42,224 nt of DNA from Segatella cerevisiae (GTDB lineage: Bacteria; Bacteroidota; Bacteroidia; Bacteroidales; Bacteroidaceae), in contig NZ_JAMXLY010000027.1 of the NCBI RefSeq assembly GCF_024054555.1, positions 1 to 42,224 on the forward strand, written 5' to 3'. The notes below the pieces were generated by a model that searched no databases, was not told where the DNA came from, and saw only the letters and a list, made by a program, of their open reading frames with translations. The position numbers were made by a program, and so were the translations under genes. How positions within the stretch are numbered: the first letter of the stretch is position 1; every line of letters begins with the position of its first letter. Shown piece after piece: positions 1 to 10,500 of this stretch.

Positions 1-125
1 ATGAGTTTGAGCGTTTTGTCTGTTTATTTTATCAATACAAATATACAAAATTTCCCTGTAACAAGGGCACTCAAACTCACTTTTATTTGTTAAATAAATC
101 AATTCTTTTTACTTCCGAAACTTGA
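1..125. other. Non-coding left edge abutting a broken GH3 gene
   Basis: This AT-rich stretch has no gene I can support. It contains an imperfect inverted repeat (ATGAGTTTGAGCG at 1-13 against CACTCAAACTCAC at 68-80), a short hairpin CCCTGTAACAAGGG at 55-68, and a minus-strand Bacteroidota -7 box (TATATTTG, reverse complement of 38-45). The in-frame TGA at 123-125 lies just before the point where GH3 similarity begins. This could be the end of an insertion element or a deletion scar. The window stops too early to decide. Confidence 0.5.
36..68 (-). promoter_or_regulatory. Possible leftward Bacteroidota-type promoter
   Basis: Read on the minus strand there is a TATATTTG -7 box (38-45) with a TTG about 16 bases upstream, inside CCCTTG (63-68). 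It matches the TTG/TAnnTTTG pattern of Bacteroidota housekeeping promoters, though the spacing is a little short. It would drive a gene to the left, outside the window, possibly the gene or transposase that now sits next to the broken GH3. Confidence 0.35.
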
Positions 126-1511
126 GTTAAATATCTGAATGAGAACGTTAAGCGTATTCTTCAGATGATAGTCAAGACTCCCCGTTTCAAGGATTATAAA
201 TATACGAACAAACCTGACTTGAACGCTCATGCTCAGATTACACGTAATTCAGCAGCTGAAGGAACGGTATTGTTGGAAAACAAAGGTGCTTTACCATTTG
301 CAAGTAATGTGAAGAATATTGCACTTTACGGAGTTGGCAGTTATGATCCGATTCCCGGTGGTACCGGCTCTGGAAATGTCAATAGTTCCTATACTGTTTC
401 TATTGTGGAAGGTCTCCGCAACAACAACTATCAGGTAGATAACCGGATTCTGAATACCTATAACTCTTATGTTAAGCCGGCTAAAGCTGAAATAGCCAAA
501 CAGCCTCATGAATGGTGGCAGACGCTCCCATTGCCTAAAGAGATCGTGCCTGCTGACAGTGATCTGACTAGAGCTGCCAAAGATGATGACATCGCTGTCA
601 TTACGTTGGAACGGTTGTCAGGTGAAGGTTCTGACCGTTCGATCGCTGATTTTAATCTCTCGAAAGAAGAGTTGGAGTTGATTAATAAGGTAACAGATGC
701 TTTTCATAAAGAAGGCAAGAAAGCTGTTGTCGTCCTTAATATCGGTGGTGTCATAGAGTCGGCTTCTTGGAAGAATATTCCGGATGCTATCTTGCTGCCG
801 TGGCAATGTGGCCAGGAGATCGGTAATTCTGTTGCAGATATCTTGTCAGGGAAGTTGTTCCCTTCAGGCAAATTACCTATGACATGGCCTGTTTCTGTCG
901 ATGATGTTCCTTCTACCAAGAATTTCCCTGCTACAGGAATGGAAGTCAATAGTTTCGCCAAAGGACAGACAAAGTACCAGAAGATGAAGAATGTCGGCTA
1001 CACCAATTATGAAGAAGGTATTTATGTCGGCTACCGTTACTTTGACAGTTTTAAGAAAAATGTCTCTTATCCTTTCGGTTACGGCCTGTCTTATACCAAA
1101 TTTACTTACAGTAATCCGACTGTCGTAAATGACGGTAATCTTATTCAGGTCAGTGTTACGGTCACCAATGACGGTCCTTGTGCCGGCAAAGAAGTTGCTG
1201 AAGTTTATGTCACTGCTCCAAAAGGACACGAAGATAAACCTGCACAGGAATTGAAGGCTTTTGCTAAGACCCGTACTTTGCAACCTCATGAGAGCCAGAC
1301 TTTGAAGATGACAGTAGCCAAGAGCGACCTCGCCTCTTTTGATGAGAAAGCCAGTGCTTGGGTTGTAGATCCCGGAACTTATGTCTTTAAAGTAGGGGCT
1401 TCAAGCCGAGATCTCAAAGGTACTGCTTCTATCAAAGTGAGTGGTATGAAAACTAAGGTACATGATGTCTTGAAACCTGTTGTCAAGTTGAATGTCTTGG
1501 CCCAGAAATAA
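126..1511 (+). pseudogene. GH3 glycoside hydrolase, C-terminal fragment (5' truncated)
   Basis: This encodes only the C-terminal half of a family 3 glycoside hydrolase: the alpha/beta sandwich (from about the HAQITRNSAAEGTVLLENK segment) and a fibronectin-III-like tail (roughly the last 120 residues). The N-terminal TIM barrel with the nucleophile Asp is missing. GH3-like sequence (NENVKRIL) continues in frame upstream of the first ATG at 165, back to about 135. There is then an in-frame TGA at 123-125, so the gene is broken inside the window rather than cut by its edge. No signal peptide or convincing promoter precedes it. Expressed alone, it should not be catalytic. It lies 70 bp upstream of the TonB receptor gene and was probably once the first gene of this locus. 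A less likely alternative is that ATG 165 starts a free-standing accessory domain. Confidence 0.82.
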
Positions 1512-1581
1512 ATAACCTAAACAGTTCTCTATCATATCAATTAAGACTATCGTTCAATACAACCATTTAAACTAAAAACTT

Positions 1582-3876
1582 ATGAAGATATCTAATTTGG
1601 TGTTCCTGACTCTATCAGGAATACTGCTACCTATGCCTTCCCTGGCTCTCAACAATAAGGAAGTGAGCAAGGATAGTGTCCAGAACACGAAGGAGGTAAC
1701 AAACCGAAATATGTTGTTGAACGCCTCAAGTGCTGACCAACCACGTCAGATCAACGTCGGTCTGCCTGCCAGTTTGAGCGCTACAATTTTTGAAGACGGT
1801 CTGCCTGTCTCTTATTCAGCATGGCCGGATATGCCTTATTTCTCATGGTTCGGCGGGACGAGTTATGGAAAAGTTTCAGGCTTGAGTCTGAGTGAAGGCG
1901 CCTTACAGTATGGGGCTGTCGGTTATATAGTGGACAGCTATCATAAACAGTCAGGGGATCATTTCAACGGGACAGTGAATTACCAGTTGAACAACTATGG
2001 CCGCCAGGTCTTTGATGCGACTCTGACAGGTCCTATTGCCAAAGGCTGGGGCTATATGATCAGTTCTCACCAGATTTGGGATCCGGGCTATGCAAAACTC
2101 CAGGCCGCTGACCTTCAGACACGTATGCAGAATTATAAGGTCATGATCGACAAGCATTTTGCCAGTGGAAGAGGCTATGCAAGTTTGCTCTATCAATATT
2201 GCCGGTATATCAATACAGGCTCATCTTATGCTCCTTTCATTTATGTCGGTGACGGTAGCGTGAAGAAATACAATGGATTCGACTATGCTACTGATGCTTA
2301 TTATGGCAATGAGGCTTCTTCTTTCTCTTATTTGGACGTCATGGACGGTAAGGTCAAGTCTAAAACTTGGAAAGATGCCGGAACGACTGATAACCATCAG
2401 GTGACGTTTCATCTGAACTATAATTTTAAGAACGGGACTAATCTGGATGTTTCCAGTAAAGCTAAATTCGGTGACGTGAGTATGGCCTTGAATGGCGTCT
2501 CGGGGATAGTCTCCAATGCAGGCGGCTATTATTATGCCAACGGCAGTGCCTTTACAGGTGACTATATTCAGAATCGCTGGATGATGTATGTCCCGGGTTT
2601 TGAACGTGACTGGTTGACTACCGCCATACTGAAAGGTACGAGCAAAAACAATCGTCATAGTTGGCGCGTAGGTGCGAATATCTGGTACAATCGTGGTGGA
2701 AATATGCAGATGAACACTGTTATGGCACATGAAGTGAAAGAAGATCCTGCAGAACTTTATGTCAAGAACAGTGATGGTACACTGACTAGTGGCGTCTCTT
2801 ATAATCCCGGTAGTGGAGAGTACTACGACGGTCATGAAAATAAGTATGCGGTTTTCGCCAGTGATGACTGGACGATTTCCAAGAGATTGTGGATGAGTCT
2901 CGGTGCTCGTTTTGAATATCTTGGTTATAGCGGCAAGGCTGCCTTGGATGAAGGTGACTATGACAATACACGTACTCAAGGATGGTGGATCGGCGCTAAT
3001 AAGAAAGGTGGAATAGACCGCTTCACAGGTGATTTCATCAACCCTTCAGTCGCTTATAATATCCACTATACGATTGCTCCGGGATTCGGACTTTTAGGTG
3101 AATACGTCTATGTTCGCCAACGTCCTAATCTTCAGGATTATGCCGGTGAATTCCTCCCGACAACTGCTCCTGTAAACATCAATATGGGCCGTGCCGGAAT
3201 CTTCTGGAACAACAGTTGGATCCAGTTGGTTTCTCAGGTGTCCATGATTACTCAGACAAACTATAAGGCACGTACAACCTTCTATCATGTAATGCAGAAC
3301 AATGCTACTGATGGAAGTGCCTATACTAAAGGTGAAGAGGTGAGCGTGACACAGCCTATTACTTATAATGTACGGACTGTAGGTTGGACGACTGACTTTG
3401 TGCTGTCACCGTTTAAAGGTTTTACTTTTCACGGATTGTTGACTTTACAAGACCCAGTGTATAAGAAATTCAGTATCTTTGCAACATTCCCCGATGGGGT
3501 GACTGATGGCGCAAATGTTTCAGGCAACACCGTGACGGCAATGTCTAAAGTTCTGGTAGAACTGGATCCTTCTTACAGCTGGGGCAAATGGAATGTCGGA
3601 TTGAATTTCCGTTATTTCAGCAAGCAGTATATCAACAAGACAAATACACTGTATTTTAATGGCCATTGGGAGTCTTTCGGACATCTCAACTATATGTTGA
3701 ACAAGACGGTATTCTTCTCTCTGAATGTTGTCAACTTCCTGAATGAGACAGGTGCAACGGGTAGTATAGGTGCAGCAGATCTGGTTACGGATATCTCCAA
3801 GTACAAGAACTATCTGATGTCAGGTTCTTACCTTCGCCCATTTGAAGTTTCACTCTCTACGACAATTAACTTTTAA
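1582..3876 (+). CDS. TonB-dependent outer-membrane receptor (no SusD partner)
   Basis: Predicted 764-residue outer-membrane protein. It has an N-terminal signal peptide (about residues 1-23) and a plug-like region starting near the GLPASLSATIFEDGLPV segment. A long alternating beta-barrel follows, ending in an aromatic C-terminus (SLSTTINF) typical of outer-membrane barrels. It lacks the carboxypeptidase-D-like N-terminal domain of SusC proteins and no SusD gene is adjacent, so it resembles stand-alone TonB receptors. Its position between a GH3 fragment and a glycosidase operon suggests import of a small glycoside or its sugar. The substrate is not evident from the sequence. It is closed by its own terminator, so its transcription is separate from the genes starting at 4173. 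Confidence 0.8.
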   Translation: MKISNLVFLTLSGILLPMPSLALNNKEVSKDSVQNTKEVTNRNMLLNASSADQPRQINVGLPASLSATIFEDGLPVSYSAWPDMPYFSWFGGTSYGKVSGLSLSEGALQYGAVGYIVDSYHKQSGDHFNGTVNYQLNNYGRQVFDATLTGPIAKGWGYMISSHQIWDPGYAKLQAADLQTRMQNYKVMIDKHFASGRGYASLLYQYCRYINTGSSYAPFIYVGDGSVKKYNGFDYATDAYYGNEASSFSYLDVMDGKVKSKTWKDAGTTDNHQVTFHLNYNFKNGTNLDVSSKAKFGDVSMALNGVSGIVSNAGGYYYANGSAFTGDYIQNRWMMYVPGFERDWLTTAILKGTSKNNRHSWRVGANIWYNRGGNMQMNTVMAHEVKEDPAELYVKNSDGTLTSGVSYNPGSGEYYDGHENKYAVFASDDWTISKRLWMSLGARFEYLGYSGKAALDEGDYDNTRTQGWWIGANKKGGIDRFTGDFINPSVAYNIHYTIAPGFGLLGEYVYVRQRPNLQDYAGEFLPTTAPVNINMGRAGIFWNNSWIQLVSQVSMITQTNYKARTTFYHVMQNNATDGSAYTKGEEVSVTQPITYNVRTVGWTTDFVLSPFKGFTFHGLLTLQDPVYKKFSIFATFPDGVTDGANVSGNTVTAMSKVLVELDPSYSWGKWNVGLNFRYFSKQYINKTNTLYFNGHWESFGHLNYMLNKTVFFSLNVVNFLNETGATGSIGAADLVTDISKYKNYLMSGSYLRPFEVSLSTTINF

Positions 3877-3898
3877 TTGGTTTTAATGATGTACAAGG

Positions 3899-3937
3899 GA
3901 AAGGCACCTCCTGCAAAAGGGCAGGTGCCTTTCTTCA
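3899..3937 (+). terminator. Rho-independent terminator after the TonB receptor
   Basis: Inverted repeat AAGGCACCT...AGGTGCCTT, with further pairing CCTGC/GCAGG around an AAAA loop (3901-3932), followed by TTCTTC. It lies 22 bp after the receptor stop codon and separates that gene from the downstream operon. Confidence 0.8.
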
Positions 3938-4172
3938 TTAGAAGAACGAAATACTATGAAGAAATATCATTTGATCTTACAGTTTCCTGATTTTATCCCT
4001 TTGATGACCAATAACTATTTAGGTCAGAAAGAAGAGCAGATTTAAGCAATGCTCACGAAGAGTTACGGGATATATATAGAAGAACCACGTTAAGGACTTC
4101 CATGGGATTTATCCGGTACTCAGTATCTTGACGACAGAGATTATACGTAACAATCTTAAAAATAATCAGACA
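3938..4172. other. Intergenic stretch with a possible decayed reading frame
   Basis: There is no intact gene here. One plus frame starting at ATG 3956 reads 29 codons to a TAA at 4043-4045, then continues with protein-like sequence (for example YGIYIEEPR, then GLPWDLSGTQYLDDRDY) interrupted by another TAA. This looks like a gene remnant, but I cannot name the family. No convincing promoter for the operon starting at 4173 was found here. Confidence 0.3.
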
Positions 4173-5186
4173 ATGAGAAAAATATTACTTGGTATCTTAT
4201 TTTTATTGGGATTTGCAACCGGTTATGCTGCGAGTCCTCAGAAAACCTTTGTAATGCCACCCATGAAAGTCATTATTGATAATGATTTCTGTGGAGATCC
4301 TGACGGACTTTTCCAACTCACTCATCAATTGCTTTGCAAATCGTGTGATATACGTGCTATTGTGGGTGGACATATAGATCCTCAGACAGGGGCTAAGGCA
4401 AATGTCGATCAGGCAATGGAGTCTTGTGAAAAGGCTAATAAAGTTTTAGAACTTCTAGGTATGAAAGGAAAAGTAAAAGTTGTTCCCGGAGCTAAGTCGG
4501 GACTGACTTCTACAGACACGCCGATAGAATCAGAAGGTGCACGTGTCATCGTGGAAGAGGCTAGAAAATGTTCCCCTCAAAGACCTCTATATGTGTTATG
4601 TGGTGCAAGTCTGACGGATATAGCTAGTGCTCACCTGATGGATCCTTCAATAGATGACAAGGTTATTGTCGTCTGGATTGGTGGACAGGAATATCCGGGA
4701 ATAGGCAGCTATCCTCCTCCAGGTTATTCTAAGGTTGAGTACAACCTTGGTCTTTCTATTCCAGCAGGACAAGTGATTTTCAATAAGAGTACGATGTGTA
4801 TTTGGCAGGTCCCTCGTGATGCTTACCGACAGTGTCTCTATAGTTTTGATGAAGTGAAGGTCAAGATAGCTCCTTATGGTAAGATAGGCAAATACCTCTC
4901 GGATCAGTTGGACGAAACCGTGTCGATGTGTGCAAAGTTAGGTTTCTTAATGGATGAAAGTTATGTTCTCGGTGATAGTCCATTGGTATTATTGTCAGCG
5001 CTTCAAAGTGGTTATAACGCAGATCCGTCATCTTCTCAATACCAGTATGTGTCTTGTCCGACGATTAATGATGACGGTTCATACGGTTTCAATCATGAAG
5101 GGCGGAAAATCAGAGTCTACACATATATCGACAATCGTCTGATGTTCGGTGATCTGGAGGCTAAAATGCAATTGCTTGGTAAATAG
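4173..5186 (+). CDS. Secreted nucleoside-hydrolase-like protein
   Basis: A 337-residue protein if started at ATG 4173. I chose this start because it gives a clean signal peptide (MRKILLGILFLLGFATGYAA). The longer reading from a TTG at 4128 adds 15 unlikely residues. The Asp-rich metal-site motif near residues 36-44 (IDNDFCGDPD) is a variant of the DxDxGxDD signature of inosine/uridine nucleoside hydrolases. The downstream EYNLG and GDSPLVLLSAL segments match other family positions. The family cleaves N-ribosides through a calcium site, but secreted members in Bacteroidota glycan loci may act on other substrates. It is the first gene of a tight operon with GH3, GH78, a radical SAM protein and an esterase, 30 bp ahead of the GH3 gene. 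The fold assignment is secure. The substrate is unknown. Confidence 0.75.
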   Translation: MRKILLGILFLLGFATGYAASPQKTFVMPPMKVIIDNDFCGDPDGLFQLTHQLLCKSCDIRAIVGGHIDPQTGAKANVDQAMESCEKANKVLELLGMKGKVKVVPGAKSGLTSTDTPIESEGARVIVEEARKCSPQRPLYVLCGASLTDIASAHLMDPSIDDKVIVVWIGGQEYPGIGSYPPPGYSKVEYNLGLSIPAGQVIFNKSTMCIWQVPRDAYRQCLYSFDEVKVKIAPYGKIGKYLSDQLDETVSMCAKLGFLMDESYVLGDSPLVLLSALQSGYNADPSSSQYQYVSCPTINDDGSYGFNHEGRKIRVYTYIDNRLMFGDLEAKMQLLGK

Positions 5187-5216
5187 AAGAATTTGAACCT
5201 TTAAAGATTTATTCTT

Positions 5217-7535
5217 ATGAAGAATAAGAAAACGAATTTTATCCCCGTTATCGGGTTGTTGCTCCTTGTGTCATGGGCACCCGGTAAGCAAAAGAATATA
5301 GGAGTCAACAAAGGGCAGTATAATCTGGTCGAACAGTCAGGTGGTGCTACGCTTGGCTATTCTCCAAAGTCAGGTGTTCAATTGATAAAATCCGGTAAGT
5401 ACTATTTCAAGGATTTGAACCGTAACGGTAAATTGGACAAGTATGAAGACTGGCGCCTTCCTTTTGAGGAGCGGGCCCGTGATCTTGCCTCCCGACTCTC
5501 TTATGACGAGATTGCAGGATTGATGCTGTATAGCGCTCATCAGCAGATCCCTGCTCCGGCACAAGGATACGGTGCTTCTACTTACAATGGAAAATCTTTT
5601 GCGGAAAGTGGAGCACAGGCATCTGATCTGAGTGATGTCCAGAAGCAGTTTCTGAAAAATGACCATCTGCGTGCCGTTCTCGTGACAAAAGTGAAAAGTC
5701 CTGAAACAGCCGCTATATGGAGCAACAACCTCCAGGCGTATGTGGAAGGTCTGGATCATGGTATTCCGGCTAACAATAGTTCGGATCCTCGTCATGAGAC
5801 CACTGCCAACGCCGAATACAATTATGGTGCAGGAGGAGAAATCTCCCAGTGGCCTTCTTCTTTGGGGATGGCAGCCACCTTTGATCCCTCTCTCGTAAAA
5901 GAGTTTGGCAGAATCGGGGCGAAGGAATACCGTGCTTTGGGCATTACGACAGCACTGTCTCCTCAAGTGGATATAGCTTCTGAACCGAGATGGGCTCGCT
6001 TTTCAGGGACTTTCGGAGAAGGCTACAAACTGTCTATTGCTATGGCGAAAGCGTATATTGACGGCTTCCAGACTTCTGAAGGCAAGGATGAGATTGCTGA
6101 CGGATGGGGTCGGGCAAGTGTTGTCGCCATGGTCAAACACTGGCCAGGTTGCGGTCCGGAGGAAGCCGGTCGCGACTCACACTATGCCTATGGTAAATAT
6201 GCCGTTTATCCAGGGAACAACCTGAAGGGGATGCTGAAACCCTTTGTAGAAGGAGCCTTCCAACTAGATGGCCCTACCCGGTGCGCAGGAGCGATCATGC
6301 CTTCTTATCCGATTGCATTCAATCAGAATACTGGCGGGGTGGCAAGCAGTTACAGCAAGGTGCTCATTACAGATATGCTTCGTCATCAATACCATTTCGA
6401 TGGCGTAGTATGTACAGACTGGATGATCACTGCTGACAATGCCGATGTCCCTGCTTTTGATGGAAAATGCTGGGGAGTGGAGCATCTGTCTGTTCCTGAA
6501 CGGCATTATATGATTTTGAAAGCCGGCGTGGATCAGTTTGGTGGTAACAATGACAAGGGTCCTGTCCTGGAAGCCTTCCAGATGGGTATCAGGGAGTATG
6601 GCAAGGCCGTATGGGACAAGAGAATCCGCGAGTCTGCCCGCCGTCTGCTTCTGCCTATGTTCAGGACCGGACTGTTCGAAAATCCTTATCTTGATCCGGC
6701 AGAGACAAAAGCCGTTGTAGGCAATAAAGATTTCATGAAAGCAGGCTATGATGCGCAGGTCAAGTCTATCGTCATGCTGAAAAACCATAATCATGTTCTT
6801 CCTCTAAAGGGCAACAGATTAAAGGTCTATATCCCACAGCGGCATTTCCCGTCAGTAGTCGATTTCTTCGGGAACGTGATGAAAGATTACTGGGCTGATC
6901 CTGTAGAGAAGAGTCTCGTATCCAAATATTATGATATTGTCTCCAACCCGGAAGAAGCTGATTTTGCCATTGTGTTCATGCAGGAACCTGTCAGTGGCAC
7001 TGGCTATGATGTCAAGGATCGGGACAAAGGCTCAAACGGTTATGTACCTATCAGCCTGCAGTATAATGACTATACGGCTGTATATGGCCGTGCGACCAGC
7101 ATCTCAGGCGGTGATCCTCATGAGTCTTTCACGAACCGCAGTTATAAAGGCAAGACGGTGAAGACTGCCAATAAGGATGATCTGTTGTCTGTTCTGGAGA
7201 CTAAGAGAAAGATGGGTAGCAAACCTGTCATTGTCGCCTTGGCTGCAACGAGACCCGTGATTGTATCGGAATTTGAAAAGTCAGCCGATGCCGTACTTGT
7301 CAGTTTCGGTACGAGCAATCAGCCTTTCCTCGATCTGATTAGCGGGCGGAATGAACCCTCCGGACTGTTGCCTTGCCAGTTTCCGGTCGACATGAAAACT
7401 GTGGAGGAACAGAAGGAAGACGTCCCTCGGGACATGATTCCTTATATTGATTCGGATGGTCATACTTACGATTATGCTTTCGGTATGAATTGGAGTGGGG
7501 TCATCAATGATAGTCGTGTACAAAAATATAAATGA
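5217..7535 (+). CDS. GH3 beta-glycosidase, complete
   Basis: A 772-residue family 3 glycoside hydrolase with both domains present. It has an N-terminal export signal (hydrophobic 9-20), then an EF-hand-like loop (DLNRNGKLDKYED, 66-78) often seen in this subgroup. The TIM barrel carries KHWPG (307-311) and the nucleophile Asp401 in VVCTDWM. The C-terminal alpha/beta sandwich begins around SIVMLKN. Family members release non-reducing beta-linked sugars such as glucose or xylose. The preferred sugar cannot be read from the sequence. It is predicted periplasmic or surface-exposed. Its stop codon overlaps the start of the rhamnosidase by 4 bp (ATGA at 7532-7535), which suggests translational coupling. 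It is not a copy of the broken GH3 at 126-1511. The two belong to different GH3 subgroups judging by their C-terminal domains. Confidence 0.9.
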   Translation: MKNKKTNFIPVIGLLLLVSWAPGKQKNIGVNKGQYNLVEQSGGATLGYSPKSGVQLIKSGKYYFKDLNRNGKLDKYEDWRLPFEERARDLASRLSYDEIAGLMLYSAHQQIPAPAQGYGASTYNGKSFAESGAQASDLSDVQKQFLKNDHLRAVLVTKVKSPETAAIWSNNLQAYVEGLDHGIPANNSSDPRHETTANAEYNYGAGGEISQWPSSLGMAATFDPSLVKEFGRIGAKEYRALGITTALSPQVDIASEPRWARFSGTFGEGYKLSIAMAKAYIDGFQTSEGKDEIADGWGRASVVAMVKHWPGCGPEEAGRDSHYAYGKYAVYPGNNLKGMLKPFVEGAFQLDGPTRCAGAIMPSYPIAFNQNTGGVASSYSKVLITDMLRHQYHFDGVVCTDWMITADNADVPAFDGKCWGVEHLSVPERHYMILKAGVDQFGGNNDKGPVLEAFQMGIREYGKAVWDKRIRESARRLLLPMFRTGLFENPYLDPAETKAVVGNKDFMKAGYDAQVKSIVMLKNHNHVLPLKGNRLKVYIPQRHFPSVVDFFGNVMKDYWADPVEKSLVSKYYDIVSNPEEADFAIVFMQEPVSGTGYDVKDRDKGSNGYVPISLQYNDYTAVYGRATSISGGDPHESFTNRSYKGKTVKTANKDDLLSVLETKRKMGSKPVIVALAATRPVIVSEFEKSADAVLVSFGTSNQPFLDLISGRNEPSGLLPCQFPVDMKTVEEQKEDVPRDMIPYIDSDGHTYDYAFGMNWSGVINDSRVQKYK

Positions 7536-10500
7536 AAATGGTCAGATTGAAAAGTCATATTTTGATTAAGGCATTATGCTTTGGAGTTATAATGCTCTAT
7601 TGTGCAACTATGGCGATGGCCCATGCTTCATTTGATCTTAAAGCTTTGAGGGTAGAGTACACTGATATGCCCTTGGGCATTGACGTGGCACAACCTCGGT
7701 TCAGTTGGCAGATGGTCTCTCCTGAACGAGGTGCAGCCCAGTCGGCTTATAGGATTACCGTGAAGGATGAAAATGGTAAAGAGGTCTGGAACTCCGGAAA
7801 AGTCAATGATCCTTCTGCTCTGAATATTCTTTATCAAGGGCAGTCTCTTCAACCTTCGACGCGTTACCTTTGGACAGTGACTGTATGGAATAACAAGGGT
7901 GAGCAGAATTCCGATACTTCCTGGTTTGAAACGGGTCTGATGTGCAATTCTGACAAGAGTCCGGCATGGAGCGGTGCAAAATGGATCGGGGGAGATGATT
8001 CTGACGGACTGACTTTCTACAGTCAGTACCTGCCGGTATTTCGACTTCGTTTCGGAATTACCCTTGACAAGCGTACGCATAGTACGGCAGCAGGGTTTAT
8101 CTATGGCGCTAACGATATCCGGTTGATGAACCGCAACAAGAATATCCTCAATGTGGAAAATTCCAGGAATGCCTCTTATGTTAAAGTGGCATTGAACACT
8201 CATGGACTGGCTATAGGTGACAGTGCTTCTGTTGAGGTCTATCGCGTTGGCTACACCGTAAAAGATCGTGCAGATGTACCGTTTGCCGTTTTCAAAATCC
8301 CTACAGATCTGGTCAATAAAACCAATCAATACAGCAAGCATCTCTTTGAAATTTCTTCCATGCATGGCACGACTTGCATTGATGTGGATGGAAAAGAAGT
8401 GGGAGAGGTCAACCTGAATCCTATGGGGAAGGGAGGGGACTATATTTCTTTTCCGGTCGTAGGAGATATCGGTTATAGTGTTGCGGAACGTCAGAAAGCG
8501 ACATTCAGTGATATAGCCATCCTCAACTTCCGTCTGCCCCGCCATGCCTTGTCAACGGTGAGCGGTGCGGTGACTGTGAGTGGCAAGACACAGATATTTA
8601 CTCCGCAAGAGACTGGAGCACCAATGCTCAGAACTGCCTTTCAACTTTGGAACAAACCTGTTGAGAGTGCCCGCATCTATGCCACCTCAAGAGGTATTTA
8701 TGAATTGTATTTGAATGGAAAGAGAATAGGCAATGATTTCCTTGATCCGGGACTGACCCAGTATAACAAGACGCAGTTTTATCAGACCTTCGATGTGACT
8801 TCTCAGATCGAGAATGGTGCCAATGCTTTGGGCGCTGTGATGAATGAGGGCTGGTGGAGCGGTGCGATCTCGTTCTCAGGAGAAAACTGGAATTTCTTCG
8901 GAGATAAACAGTCACTTTTGGCTAAACTTGTCGTCACTTATCAGGATCATACACAACAGGTGATCGTGACGGATCCTTCGACATGGCAATTTTATAACAA
9001 TGGTCCTGTCCGTATCGGCAGCCTCTTTCAGGGCGAAGTGTATGATGCTACAAGAGAAGCGGCAGTAAAGGATTGGAGTACAGTAGGATATAATGCGTCT
9101 GAGTGGTCCCGTGCCAAAGAAGTGCCTTTGGAGGGGACAATCAGCCACGAGCAGATCAAGAACTTCCTCAACTGGCCTTGTCCGGATGATTACTCTCATT
9201 TTACCCTGACGGCACAGTTGGGCAAACCTGTACGTTTGAACCGGATGTTGACAGCCAAGATCGTCAAGGAAGTTCGTCCAGGTGTCTATGTCTATGACAT
9301 GGGACAGAATATGGCGGGTGTTCCCCATATTGACTTTGCGGGTCTGCAACCTGGAACGAAGGTGATGATGCGCTATGCGGAAATGACCTACCCTGACCTG
9401 CCGGAATACAAAGACCATGTCGGCATGGTCATGCTGGAGAATATGCGCGGGGCAATGGATCAGGATATCTACGTGGCTAAAGGCGGCAATGAGACCTTTG
9501 AACCTCGTTATACTTATCACGGCTATCGTTATGTCGAGATCACCGGTATCCCTTCAGCACTTCCTACAACTTGTGTCAAGGGACTCGTCTTGAGTACGGT
9601 CGACCAACTTTCATCTGAGTATGAGACGGATAACAAGGAACTCAACCGGTTCTTCCTCAATACACAATGGTCTTCCCTGGCAAATATCTTCTCTATCCCG
9701 ACCGATTGTCCTCAGCGGAATGAGCGTATGGGATGGAGCGGTGACCTTTCTGTCTTCTCGCCTACGATGTCGTACATGTTCAATGGTGCAGAGTTTCTCC
9801 GTCGCCACCTCATCGCACTTCGGGATGTGCAGGAATCTGACGGGGCTTTTACGCCTATAGCTCCCATAGGCGGAGGTTTTGGCGGTCCGTTATGGCAGAG
9901 TGTAGGAATCACGATGCCTTGGCAGAGTTATCTGCAATATGACGATATCAATGCGCTCAAGGAGCATTATCCTTCGATGTGCCGGTATATCAATCTCGTC
10001 CTCAACAAGTATATCGATTCTGAAGCACATTATTATCGTGGTACGGGAGGTATGGCAGACTTGGGTGACTGGTTGGGATTCGAAGTCAACAAGAATGACA
10101 ATTCTCTCATTTTCGACTGTTATCTGACTTACGAACTCCAGATCATGAGTCGTATCGCCAGAGTTCTGGGTCAACCGGAGGATGCTGAGCGATTTGAGAA
10201 AGAACGTCAGATACGCATCAATTTCATCAATGCCCATTACATCGATCCGGTTACGTGCAAGACTGTGGGCACGGGCTTCGGAGAGATCAAACAGTCACCT
10301 TTGGGTCCCTATGGTCCTAAGCGGAAGGGCGTGTTGATCGATACGCAGACTTCTTATGCCCTGCCTTTGGCTTTTGGTATCGTCGATGAGAAATATAAGC
10401 AGAAGTTTATTGAGAACTTCCTGAATACGATCTCCCGGCAGAGTGTGGGGGATGACGGGAAAACTTATCCACAGTATTCCCTGATGACCGGGTTTATCGG

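Noticed and set aside
2221..2979. 252-residue open frame on the minus strand inside the TonB receptor gene
   Set aside because: It lies wholly antisense to a clear TonB receptor and has no recognisable domain or promoter. It is a shadow of the real reading frame.
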